From positions 1 through 64,000 of the forward strand of contig JADHWK010000004.1 in the NCBI GenBank assembly GCA_016783505.1: a DNA stretch of 64,000 nt. The letters are read 5' to 3'. The notes under the pieces are model-generated. The model ran no database searches. It saw nothing but the letters and a program-made list of their open reading frames with translations, and was not told where the DNA came from. Position numbers and translations under genes: made by a program. Shown here one piece after another: positions 35,240-43,527 of the stretch (positions are counted from its first letter, which is position 1; each line of letters starts with the position of its first letter). The DNA comes from Candidatus Zhuqueibacterota bacterium. Its GTDB lineage: Bacteria > BS750m-G25.

Positions 35240-35262
35240 TTTTCATTGCAAAATAAAGATAT

Positions 35263-35529
35263 GTGAGTTTCCGAAATATAACGGGGGAAAGCCTCAATGA
35301 GCTTCCAGAGATCTGCCATAAGTTGAACTTTACAGCGACTGATGCGGACAGGGCACTCTTAGAGACAAGGATAAACCCGTGCGTTTTTATGATCACAACA
35401 AAGCCGCCTGCTGACAAATCACTGCAGCCGATTCCGAAAGACCGGGACGGGAATGACAGACAAAAAGAAGTAGTTGAAGAAAAAGAAAATATATTTGAGA
35501 AGACAAATCACTATGTGTACCCAAACTGA
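35263..35529 (+). CDS. Doubtful small ORF, 88 residues
   Basis: A GTG-started frame with weak upstream signal. Part reads like a real protein (LPEICHKLNFTATDADRALLE), part is Lys/Glu-rich. No family is recognised. It is the only candidate in the 353-base stretch between the methyltransferase and the Omp85 gene and may be a gene remnant. Confidence 0.2.
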   Translation: MSFRNITGESLNELPEICHKLNFTATDADRALLETRINPCVFMITTKPPADKSLQPIPKDRDGNDRQKEVVEEKENIFEKTNHYVYPN

Positions 35530-35592
35530 TCTGGGAAGGATCCCAAAAATAGAGATGCGCTAGAATTAAATCAAATCTAAAAAGGTAAAGTC

Positions 35593-36762
35593 ATGAAAAC
35601 AGCAGTCAAAAACATTGGGAATATTTTCCCTTACTTTGTTTTCTGTTTACTTATTTTCCGAGTAAACAGTAACGGTTACGCTCAACAGGTAATCGGATTA
35701 TCGTTGGATTATGAATCTTCACCGATTATTGAACCAACAGAACAAGATACAAGCGCTCACGATATGGAAAACCAAGAAAGCTCCCCTGGTATAGGAGCTT
35801 TCCCGGTTATTTTTTATAGTGATCAAACTCGATGGGCCGGCGGTGCCGGAGTGCAGTTGGTGTTTAGGGGGCAGTCTGAACAACAATCTTCTACCATCGG
35901 CATCCTAGCATTTTATACCCAAAACAAACAGTACGTTATCCAAGGTAGACCTGAAATCTACTTGAAAGAAGGAGCCTATAAGTTTTCTGGTGAATTTGCC
36001 TACTTATATTTTCCAGATAAATTTTATGGTATTGGTAACAACACCAGTAAAGACTATGAAGATTATACTTCCCGTCTTTTTGCGATCAAACCCTCAATAC
36101 AAAAAAAGATATATTCCAACCTGTATGTCGGGCTCCAATATGGGCATTATGATGCCAAACTCACCGATACCGAGGAGGGAAAACTGCTGGATAGCGGAGT
36201 AATATTAGGGGGTGAAGGCGGTGTTGTTTCCGGTGCCGGTATAAATGCCACCTGGGATTCCCGTGATAACAATCTTTATCCCACTAGCGGCAGTTATCAT
36301 CAATTAACAGCCGTTTCTTCCGGGCCTTCACTGGGCAGTAATTTTACCTTCAATTCTTATTTACTGGATTTTCGTCATTACCGGCCTGTCTTTGACGAAC
36401 ATATCATCGCCTTCCGGGGTGTGATTGGGTTAAGCACCGGAAATCCCCCTTTTCAAATGATGAATCAATTGGGTGGATATCTTCGCGGTTATAAGATCAC
36501 CCGTTTTGTAGACAAAAATTTAGTTGCTGTTCAGGCAGAATACCGCCTGCCGCTGTTTAGGCGGCTGGGATTGGTGGGGTTTGCTGGATTCGGACAGGTT
36601 GCTGAAAACGTCGGAAAGATCTCTCTAAAAGAACTAAAACCCTCGGCAGGATTCGGAATCCGATTTGCCCTGATCCCAGAGCAGAAAGTCAATCTGCGAA
36701 TTGATCTGGGGATGGGCAAAGATGATTCCAGTTTCGACATTAATATTATGGAAGTGTTTTAG
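35593..36762 (+). CDS. POTRA-less Omp85-superfamily outer-membrane barrel
   Basis: 389 residues. A signal peptide ends near GYAQQ (32), then about 50 residues of linker and a 16-strand-like barrel. Omp85 hallmarks: ATWDSRDNNLYPTSGSYHQL (strand 1-2 and NlyPtsG motif), and GGYLRGYK, the loop-6 RGY motif, then QAEYRLPLF and the final FDINIMEVF strand with a terminal Phe. No POTRA repeats precede the barrel, so it resembles the 'noNterm' group rather than BamA. A role in membrane assembly is not established for that group. A strong terminator follows. Confidence 0.8.
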   Translation: MKTAVKNIGNIFPYFVFCLLIFRVNSNGYAQQVIGLSLDYESSPIIEPTEQDTSAHDMENQESSPGIGAFPVIFYSDQTRWAGGAGVQLVFRGQSEQQSSTIGILAFYTQNKQYVIQGRPEIYLKEGAYKFSGEFAYLYFPDKFYGIGNNTSKDYEDYTSRLFAIKPSIQKKIYSNLYVGLQYGHYDAKLTDTEEGKLLDSGVILGGEGGVVSGAGINATWDSRDNNLYPTSGSYHQLTAVSSGPSLGSNFTFNSYLLDFRHYRPVFDEHIIAFRGVIGLSTGNPPFQMMNQLGGYLRGYKITRFVDKNLVAVQAEYRLPLFRRLGLVGFAGFGQVAENVGKISLKELKPSAGFGIRFALIPEQKVNLRIDLGMGKDDSSFDINIMEVF

Positions 36763-36850
36763 CCCAGGGGTTGTACAAATGAGGGGTTTATTGGACAGTA
36801 AGGTTATATTAAGTGAATTTTTATAAAGATAAACATGGTTTATTTCTATT

Positions 36851-36893
36851 AAAAAGGCCTATCCATTCATCTTGAGTAGGCCTTTTGTTTTTT
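36851..36893 (+). terminator. Rho-independent terminator after the Omp85 gene
   Basis: AAAGGCCTA pairs with TAGGCCTTT around a loop of about 15 bases, followed by TTGTTTTTT. Confidence 0.8.
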
Positions 36894-37056
36894 ATACCTT
36901 TTTCCCTTGACTCTATTCCAAAAATTTACTATTTTGTTTCAGTAAACTTTTGCTTACGGAATCTCATTCTGAACTGATTAGCTTACTAAAGATAATACCT
37001 GTTAACCTATTGCTTGTAATTGGGCCATTATTGTTTTGTCGAGGGATGATTATGAA

Positions 37057-38721
37057 ATGAAGAATTTAATAAAAATCCGGTTCTCACACAGACTTATCGG
37101 TCTTATTTTTCTAATAATAATTGTTTCCTGCATCGGGTCTTATATTCAAATGTATGTAAGTAAAGACAGTTTCGGTCTCGTTCCTTTACCTATGTCCCTT
37201 GACGTGATGGAGGGTACGTTCAAAATTAATTCGGAAACTGTAATTCTAACGGATAACAATTCACCAAGAGTGCAAGAAATCGGCTTTTATCTCAATGAAT
37301 ATCTTTCTTCCTCGTATCAACTGTCCCTGAGAATTAAAGATTCTAATGCTGAAAAAACATTAGCTGGAACCATATCACTCACCCTCGGGAATAATATGGA
37401 GGGGTTAGGCGATGAGGGATATGAATTAATCATACATAAAAATCACGTTTCTTTAAAAGCCAATACCCCGGCGGGTTTATTTTATGGGGTTCAAACTATT
37501 ATTCAACTTTTAAATCCACAAGCCAACTCAATTGATGGTCTTTGTCTCCCTTCATTAAAAATTGTTGACCGCCCGCGCTATTCCTGGAGGGGGATGCATC
37601 TGGATGTGTGTCGTCATTTCTTCCCGAAAGAGTTCATAAAAAAATATATTGATCTCATCGCCATGCATAAAATGAACACGTTTCACTGGCATCTAACAGA
37701 AGATCAGGGATGGAGGATTGAAATAAAAAAATACCCGAATTTGACTGAAATAGGTGCCTGGCGTAAAGAAACCCTTATAGGCCATAGTAAGGAGAAACCA
37801 CAAAAATTTGACGGCATTCCCCATGGAGGATTTTACACTCAGGAGGAAATCAGAGAAATCGTGAAATACGCCCGTGAGCGTTTCGTCACCATTGTTCCTG
37901 AAATTGAACTTCCAGGTCATGCTACGGCCGCACTCGCCGCTTATCCTGAATTTTCCTGTACTGGTGGACCCTTTGAAGTGGAAACCACCTGGGGGATAAA
38001 AAAAGACGTTTACTGTCCTGGAATGGAAGAAACATTTACCTTTCTTGAAAATGTCCTTACGGAAGTGATCGACCTATTTCCAGCACCCTATATTCACATT
38101 GGGGGTGACGAATGTCCAAAAGACCGTTGGAGAGAATGTGACCACTGTCAGGCGCGAATTAAACAGGAAGGGCTGAAAGATGAGGATGAACTCCAGAGTT
38201 ATTTCATCAAACGGATAGAAAGATTTCTATCATCAAAGAATAAAAGATTAGTAGGATGGGACGAAATTCTGGAAGGAGGATTGGCCCCCAATTCTACCGT
38301 TATGTCCTGGCGCGGTATAGCAGGCGGCATTGCGGCTTCAAGAAAGGGGCATGATGTAGTCATGACCCCAACCTCCCACTGTTATTTTGATTATTATCAG
38401 GCCAAAGGAGGTGAACCATTAGCTATTGGGGGGTTCTTGCCTTTGAAGAAGGTGTATTCTTTTGAACCGACACCTGTTGAGCTTGAACCAGAGCAGGCCA
38501 AACATATTCTGGGGGCACAGGGAAATGTTTGGACTGAATACATAGCCCGGCCAGAGCATGTCGAATATATGGCCCTACCGAGGATGTCTGCCATGGCTGA
38601 GGTGCTGTGGTCCCCGAAGGAAAAGCGCCACTTCAAAGATTTTCAAAAAAGAATGAGGATACACTATAGACGATTGGATCAAATGGACGTGAATTACCAT
38701 GCACCTAAAAAACCAGTCTAA
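37057..38721 (+). CDS. Beta-N-acetylhexosaminidase, GH20, lipoprotein
   Basis: 554 residues from the ATG at 37057, preceded by GAGGGATG. The start contains LIFLIIIVSC, a lipobox-like end, so it is probably a lipoprotein. The GH20b domain (about 40-165; GLVPLPMSLDVMEG, NTPAGLFYGVQTIIQLL) precedes the catalytic barrel (RYSWRGMHLDVCRHFF, FHWHLTEDQGWR, PEIELPGHATAALAAYP). The substrate-assisted pair is Asp351-Glu352 in HIGGDECPKDRW. It releases terminal N-acetylhexosamine from chitin oligomers, glycans or peptidoglycan fragments outside the cytoplasm. Confidence 0.93.
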   Translation: MKNLIKIRFSHRLIGLIFLIIIVSCIGSYIQMYVSKDSFGLVPLPMSLDVMEGTFKINSETVILTDNNSPRVQEIGFYLNEYLSSSYQLSLRIKDSNAEKTLAGTISLTLGNNMEGLGDEGYELIIHKNHVSLKANTPAGLFYGVQTIIQLLNPQANSIDGLCLPSLKIVDRPRYSWRGMHLDVCRHFFPKEFIKKYIDLIAMHKMNTFHWHLTEDQGWRIEIKKYPNLTEIGAWRKETLIGHSKEKPQKFDGIPHGGFYTQEEIREIVKYARERFVTIVPEIELPGHATAALAAYPEFSCTGGPFEVETTWGIKKDVYCPGMEETFTFLENVLTEVIDLFPAPYIHIGGDECPKDRWRECDHCQARIKQEGLKDEDELQSYFIKRIERFLSSKNKRLVGWDEILEGGLAPNSTVMSWRGIAGGIAASRKGHDVVMTPTSHCYFDYYQAKGGEPLAIGGFLPLKKVYSFEPTPVELEPEQAKHILGAQGNVWTEYIARPEHVEYMALPRMSAMAEVLWSPKEKRHFKDFQKRMRIHYRRLDQMDVNYHAPKKPV

Positions 38722-38773
38722 TAGTTCCCACCCGAAGGAATAGGATGAAGAGGGGGGAATTATATATTTACTT

Positions 38774-38822
38774 TCTAACCCCCGCTGCACCTGATCCCGA
38801 TCCCGAAGTATCGGGTGGGGTG
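38774..38822. repeat. CTAACCCCCGCTGCACCTGA-type repeat (copy 1)
   Basis: TCTAACCCCCGCTGCACCTG then ATCCCGATCCCGAAGTATCGGGTGGGGT. A second copy lies at 39834-39883, so the two flank the 220-residue membrane protein gene. The remaining 38722-39074 interval holds no gene that I can support. Confidence 0.6.
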
Positions 38823-39074
38823 ACCTCTCTCGTTAGGTCTCTCGTAAATCCATAGAAATAATAATAAAATGGATCAGAAGATGCTTATTCATAATAGAAG
38901 TCCATAAAAGGACAACTTTCGACTCGTTCCCACGTTTCACCCGGGAACACCTGACCAGATGCGCGGCTTTAACAGCAATAAAGACGCTGAGCATCTAATT
39001 CTACATTTTACCATAGATTCTTACAGCGAAAGAAATTTTCAGTGGCCTAAAATTTATAGAAAGGAGATACGATC

Positions 39075-39737
39075 ATGAAAAGAGCAATCTTAACCATTAG
39101 CGCTGTATGTGTTTTTATTTCAGGATTTACAGCGCACCCAGTCTGTAGTCAAGTTCAGGGTGGTGATTTATTGAATGAAGCGCCCCTTACCCCAATCCCT
39201 GCTGATATGACATTTGAAGAATATCGGGATATGAATCGCCGACTTACCGTTGGATTAGTTTTAGCCGCCATTCCTGTTCCTGGCATGATTCATTTTTATG
39301 CCGGGGAAAAAAAGACCGGTTGGCGAATTCTCGGTGCCGCAGCCATTGGGGTGGGAAGCATTATTGTCGGTGCAGTTAGCCTTGATGAGGGTGACTTCCC
39401 AGATTCAGACTTTGATCTATTCATTTTAAACCAGGGTGATAAAGACAAAGAAAGACAATTTGAGAAAATTCCAGTGGAAATGACTAGCACAGATACAACC
39501 TACAAACTCCACGAAATTTTCAGAGAAAGAGAAGGTGCCGGTGGTCTTCTTATTATTCTTGGTGCGGCGATATTAATTGGAGACATTGCCTACGATTTCA
39601 TTCATGGTATCCGGACTATTGAAGAAAAACGGGATCGGGTTCGTTTCAAATATGGAAAAATGCTGAGTCTTAGCATCAAACCTGAAATTAATTTCAAAAA
39701 TAACTCAGCAGGTATTAAATTGGCGTTTAATTTTTAG
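39075..39737 (+). CDS. Membrane protein of unknown function
   Basis: 220 residues. A signal peptide ends near CSQVQ (27); AAAGGAGAT precedes the ATG. Two hydrophobic segments (about 58-75 and 88-105) surround AAIPVPGMIHFYAGEKKTGW, a P-x-P-G..FYxGxxxxGW pattern resembling TM2/DUF5683-type small membrane proteins. A third hydrophobic segment is LLIILGAAILIGDIAYDF. The C-terminus SIKPEINFKNNSAGIKLAFNF looks like a terminal outer-membrane beta strand. No function is assigned. Confidence 0.65.
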   Translation: MKRAILTISAVCVFISGFTAHPVCSQVQGGDLLNEAPLTPIPADMTFEEYRDMNRRLTVGLVLAAIPVPGMIHFYAGEKKTGWRILGAAAIGVGSIIVGAVSLDEGDFPDSDFDLFILNQGDKDKERQFEKIPVEMTSTDTTYKLHEIFREREGAGGLLIILGAAILIGDIAYDFIHGIRTIEEKRDRVRFKYGKMLSLSIKPEINFKNNSAGIKLAFNF

Positions 39738-40003
39738 ACGTGTGATAGCTGGTAAGTATAAGGATTAGAGATTTAAGTTGTAAGAGTTAGATGGGATAAT
39801 TTTGATGCTAAGGTTTCCAAGGATCTTTTCCCGTCTAACTCCCACTGCACTTGGCCCCGATCCCCAGGCATCAGGAGGGGTAAGATGAGCTCTCCTGTTA
39901 TTCTCAATTGACGTTAACCATCGTTTCTATACCCGTAACAACGTCCTCATTCACGATATTTAACATTACAACTTCAATGTTATGATTTGGTGATACCAGA
40001 AAA

Positions 40004-40038
40004 CAAAAACCAGCATCGAAAGGATGCTGGTTTTTTTA
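40004..40038 (+). terminator. Rho-independent terminator
   Basis: ACCAGCATC (40009-40017) pairs with GATGCTGGT (40023-40031), followed by seven T. An A-run on the other side makes it usable in both directions. Confidence 0.75.
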
Positions 40039-40042
40039 TCTG

Positions 40043-40064
40043 CTCAGTCGGGCGCCTGACGGAT
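40043..40064. repeat. GGCGCC-type palindromic repeat
   Basis: CTCAGTCGGGCGCCTGACGG plus AT, immediately after the terminator. Confidence 0.65.
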
Positions 40065-40130
40065 AATGGGAGGGATCAGGGGTAAATGAATCAAAATATT
40101 CTCCTTTATTCTTATCTACCCCCACCCTAA

Positions 40131-40203
40131 CCCTCCCCCATTAAGGGGAAGGGAATCCAATCAGTCGGGCATCAGTTAGACATCAGTCCGGTGCCTGACG
40201 GAC
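40131..40203. repeat. Composite of CCCTCCCCCATTAAGGGG and two GGCGCC-type units
   Basis: CCCTCCCCCATTAAGGGGAAGGGAATCC is joined to a truncated unit (40160-40176), then a full degenerate unit ATCAGTCCGGTGCCTGACGG at 40182. The same junction occurs at 24.8 kb. Confidence 0.6.
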
Positions 40204-40255
40204 CTCACTAATCTGACCGGCCTGCCCAGTGCCCCAAAGGGGCTAAATTCAAATT

Positions 40256-41581
40256 CTATCCCACCTCCGCATTCAATTCCTTCACCCACCCCTTGATCCC
40301 CTGCCACTCCTCCCGGGGGATAACGTTATAGATAAACGTGGTATTGTTGTGGGTAAGCGGGTCTTCCTCTATGAAAGGGAACGATTCTTTCAAACGGTCA
40401 AACACCGGCGTTCCCGGCACTGGCGAGAGCTGGGCAAGCCTCACCTGAACCCCGAGCCCATGAACTAATTTTACCGTTTTCCTGATCTCCTCAACGGAAA
40501 ATTCGGGCAGGCCGCCCATTACATATACTCCGATTTCGGCCCCCTGAAAACCGGCGTGCTTCAGATAGGCCACCGCCCTTTCTACCTCATCACCGGTCAC
40601 CTTCCCCCCCAGCTTAGATTGTAGTTCCTCATCCCATGTCTCAAGCCCCATTCTTATAGTCTTGAAACCGGCTCGTTTCATCTTCCGGGCCAGTCCTTCA
40701 GTGACGAAGCGGGGATGGATACCATTGGGGGAATGGAGGTTGAGGTCCAGGTAATTATTAATGATCCCATCCAAAATCTGTTCGAACCTATCCCCACCCC
40801 CCACCAACAGGGCATCGTCAAAAAAAGCCACATCCCTTATCCGATAATGTTTCACCGCCCGAATGATATCATCCATGACCCCATCGGGCTCTCTTTCCTG
40901 GAAACGGGGTTGAAGTAGGTGGGCGCCGCAGTAAGGACATTGAAAGGGACAGCCGAAACTGGTGAAGATAGTAAGGTAGGTTATCCGGGGGTATAGGTCA
41001 AATAAGACAGGTGTTTCTCCCCCGGCTTCCAGATGACGATCCAGCACCCGAGAAAGGGCTTTCCAAAACCCCTCCCGGGGTCTTCCGGTAAGGACTAGAT
41101 CGGCCCCTGAATTCCGGCGAGCGAAGTCGGGGCACAGGGTGGCAAATATCCCCCCGAGGATGATGGGAACCCCGGGCAAACGTTCCTTCACTAAGGCGAT
41201 AGCCTCGAAGACGCCCGGATACCAGTAGGTCATCCCCGAGGTGATCAATACCGCATCGGGCCGGGGAAATGCTTTTAATCGGCGGGCAAACTCCGCCTCC
41301 GGCAGGCCGTAGCGCTTGTAACGCAGGGGAAGGTGCTGGAAATAAGTTGGTTTTGAAACCGGTTCAAAATAATATTTCCCGGTTCCGAATTTTTTCTCTT
41401 TAACCTTAAATCTTTTTTGAAAATACGGGTCGTGTCGGTCCAGACAATCAATGAGATGAACTTCAATCCCCTGTCTCTTAAGTTCGCCCCCGATGGTAAG
41501 CAGCCCCATCGGCTTGGACCAGAAGTCGTAGGCGGCAAAATCGTAGATCCAGGGATTGATTAACAGCGCCCTCTTTTTCAT
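40256..41581 (-). CDS. B12-binding-domain radical SAM protein
   Basis: 441 residues from ATG 41581. The N-terminal half is a cobalamin-binding-like Rossmann domain (LLINPWIYDFAAYD, GLLTIGGELKRQGIEVHLID, PGVPIILGGIFATLCPD). The radical SAM core follows with C-x3-C-x2-C in TSFGCPFQCPYCGAHLL, VAFFDDALLV and MGLETWDEELQ. Such proteins carry out methylations or other modifications of lipids, peptides or antibiotics; the substrate is not evident. Cysteine ligation of the cluster is intact. No partner gene is adjacent. Confidence 0.85.
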   Translation of the reverse strand: MKKRALLINPWIYDFAAYDFWSKPMGLLTIGGELKRQGIEVHLIDCLDRHDPYFQKRFKVKEKKFGTGKYYFEPVSKPTYFQHLPLRYKRYGLPEAEFARRLKAFPRPDAVLITSGMTYWYPGVFEAIALVKERLPGVPIILGGIFATLCPDFARRNSGADLVLTGRPREGFWKALSRVLDRHLEAGGETPVLFDLYPRITYLTIFTSFGCPFQCPYCGAHLLQPRFQEREPDGVMDDIIRAVKHYRIRDVAFFDDALLVGGGDRFEQILDGIINNYLDLNLHSPNGIHPRFVTEGLARKMKRAGFKTIRMGLETWDEELQSKLGGKVTGDEVERAVAYLKHAGFQGAEIGVYVMGGLPEFSVEEIRKTVKLVHGLGVQVRLAQLSPVPGTPVFDRLKESFPFIEEDPLTHNNTTFIYNVIPREEWQGIKGWVKELNAEVG

Positions 41582-41603
41582 CACATAGCTGAGACTAACT
41601 AAT

Positions 41604-41646
41604 TTGTTGCTTCAAGGTTACACCTTGAAGCATTACAGAATACCTT
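41604..41646. repeat. TTGCTTCAAGGTT palindrome (copy 1)
   Basis: GCTTCAAGGT-TAC-ACCTTGAAGC, then ATTACAGAATACCTT. A near-identical copy with the same 3' flank is at 45969-46010. Confidence 0.7.
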
Positions 41647-41873
41647 TAGGTTATATTGTAATCGTATTGGAGATAAAATAGGGTAAATACCCCTCCTTTT
41701 GAACTAATCAGTCTGGTCATTTCTGCCGTTACTTAAGGTATAATGATTCTTTTCCAAAGATCGTTTCCCCCTGGCCGGGCAGGCAAGACCCTTCGGGTCC
41801 CAAGACCTCTAGGGCCGACAAGGTTCAACCTTGAAAGAACAGATGCCCCACCGCACCACTGCACCTCTTCTTT

Positions 41874-42332
41874 TTATTTATGAAGCTTCAGTACCACCAG
41901 ACTGGACACCCGGGCATTCTCCTTAATCCATATCCCCGCAGGGCCCACCGCCAACCGCGACCTTATGGGGCCGCCCCCCTCAGTCAATACCCGGGTCTCG
42001 TGGGTGGCCCCGTTGACGGTGATCCGGGGCGAGGGCTGGAGCAGGGCTAAATGGTCCGGGGGTATCCCTAAGCTCTCATTATACTCCAGAATGTATTCAC
42101 CCCCTTCCAGGTGCCACCAGCCGTAGGGTTCGTCGGGATGGATTTTTTCCGCCAGTACGGGTTCTGACCTTCCCTCCTCAAATTCGCTCCCCCCGAAGTC
42201 CACCCGTCCCGGAGCCACCAATCTGCGGATGGCCTTCACGGTCAGGTCGTAGGAGCGTTCACCCGCCTGCTTTTTCTCATATGTGGGATTTTTTATGTAT
42301 CTTCCGATCTCCAACCCGGTCAACTGCTTCAT
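41874..42332 (-). CDS. dUTPase/dCTP-deaminase-fold protein
   Basis: 152 residues from ATG 42332, supported by GGGGAGGAAA upstream; an in-frame TTG at 42377 overlaps the previous gene and is less likely. The EGGEYILEYNESLGIPPDHLALLQPSPRITVNGA stretch resembles the strand pattern of dCTP deaminase and dUTPase, including the YLVxYNE-like segment. The usual RSS(L)-R and catalytic Glu/Asp motifs are altered (PSPRITVNG), so classical activity is uncertain. Third gene of a compact unit with a THEP1 NTPase and a DUF3795 protein, which points to nucleotide handling. Confidence 0.65.
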   Translation of the reverse strand: MKQLTGLEIGRYIKNPTYEKKQAGERSYDLTVKAIRRLVAPGRVDFGGSEFEEGRSEPVLAEKIHPDEPYGWWHLEGGEYILEYNESLGIPPDHLALLQPSPRITVNGATHETRVLTEGGGPIRSRLAVGPAGIWIKENARVSSLVVLKLHK

Positions 42333-42373
42333 CCCTATTTCCTCCCCTATATCATTACTTCCAAACAAACTGT

Positions 42374-42895
42374 TCAATTATCCCGATTGACCAATTCTTT
42401 CTTGATTCTTCCCGTCAAGGAAGCTCGATTTTCCAATGTAACCCTGATGATTTCAACATCGGGACGTTGTTTGATGGTATCCGCAAAAAGATGGGAACGG
42501 TGGATGATGGTTCCCAGAACGGGTTTTGGCCCATCGAGGGCCCGCACTACCGATTCTTGAAAGCGCCGGGAGAAAAGCTCCATCTTCCCGATTTCATCAA
42601 TCACCACCAGATCCGCATCTTTTATGGCATCCTCTACTGCACGGACCCCAATCCCCTCAAAAGTCCCCAGGTCTACCCTGTATTTCCCCACCCGGTAGGG
42701 GCTTTTAATATCCACCCCGGCCAGAGCACCCTTTTGGCCGCTGAAGTCCTGGACGGCAAACCCAATCCTCTTCCCCCCTTTTCTGATTTCCCGGGTGAAA
42801 AATCCCCCAGCTTTAAGCCCGAGGGACTCGACTACTTTCAGTAAGACGGTTGTTTTACCAACACCAGGAGCTCCGGTGAGAAAAATATTTTTCAT
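42374..42895 (-). CDS. THEP1-family nucleoside-triphosphatase
   Basis: 173 residues. Walker A GAPGVGKTT (8-16), GGFFTREIRKGGKRIGF, and Walker B DLVVIDEIGKMEL are the exact THEP1 pattern, followed by HRSH. THEP1 proteins hydrolyse NTPs slowly and act on RNA or nucleotides in ways not fully understood; the family is mostly archaeal and eukaryotic. Four bases separate its start from the DUF3795 stop and it is close to the dUTPase-like gene, giving a three-gene minus-strand operon. Confidence 0.9.
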   Translation of the reverse strand: MKNIFLTGAPGVGKTTVLLKVVESLGLKAGGFFTREIRKGGKRIGFAVQDFSGQKGALAGVDIKSPYRVGKYRVDLGTFEGIGVRAVEDAIKDADLVVIDEIGKMELFSRRFQESVVRALDGPKPVLGTIIHRSHLFADTIKQRPDVEIIRVTLENRASLTGRIKKELVNRDN

Positions 42896-42899
42896 TCAA

Positions 42900-43457
42900 T
42901 CATGAAATTTTTTTACGAAGCTTAAGATCAATATTTGCCTTTGCTGCCGCATCCCTTATCAGGGTTTTCATTTCAGCCGGACCACCGCCCCCACCTTTCT
43001 TCATCCTACCCATTGCATTTTCTATCAATGCTAACGGCATCAGGGCGCAGGCAGTGCAGTAAAAGGTCATGGATCTCCCGTCGTTATAGTTTTCGATCAG
43101 CTCCTCGGCCAGCAGCCGGCGGGGGTGCTGCTGCCCCAACCACCCTTCCATCCCCAGCTCTCGCTGCAGTTTAAGATTGGGAATAGCCGGCCGGTGGGTG
43201 AGAAAGCTATCACAGGTGGTTCCATCAGGCTGCACCCCCAATAGATGCACCAGCTTATCGCAAGGAAATTCTTCACATTGGGCACAGGTCACCAGCCCGT
43301 GTTTTTTGACCGCACATCGCCAGACTGAACAGTAGTTATGGTTTTCCCCCAATTGACAGCCGATGCAGCGGCTGGGTGCTTTCGATTGATACCTGGGGCA
43401 CAGCCCGCAGTAAAGCCCGCAGGCCCCAGCCAAGTTTTTTTCCTCTTCAAAATTCAT
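42900..43457 (-). CDS. DUF3795 cysteine-rich protein
   Basis: 185 residues from ATG 43457 (GGGAAGAA upstream). Pairs of cysteines (GACGLYCGLCPRY, RCIGCQLGE, YCSVWRCAVKKHG, TCAQCEEFPCDKL) form the DUF3795 core and probably bind zinc or an iron-sulfur cluster; two further cysteines are in YCTACALMP. The role of the family is unknown. First gene of the operon with THEP1 and the dUTPase-like protein. Confidence 0.8.
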   Translation of the reverse strand: MNFEEEKNLAGACGLYCGLCPRYQSKAPSRCIGCQLGENHNYCSVWRCAVKKHGLVTCAQCEEFPCDKLVHLLGVQPDGTTCDSFLTHRPAIPNLKLQRELGMEGWLGQQHPRRLLAEELIENYNDGRSMTFYCTACALMPLALIENAMGRMKKGGGGGPAEMKTLIRDAAAKANIDLKLRKKIS

Positions 43458-43527
43458 GGTTTCTTCCCATTCAACGGCTTTCAAACACGGTCACAGACCC
43501 TTCAGATTAAACCTCTTCCTAATATGT

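Larger units (their letters stand above)
39738..40255. other. Gene-free region rich in repeats
   Basis: 518 bases with the second CTAACTCCCACTGCACTTG-type repeat (39834-39883), a terminator, and three GGCGCC-type units. No gene is supported. Confidence 0.65.
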
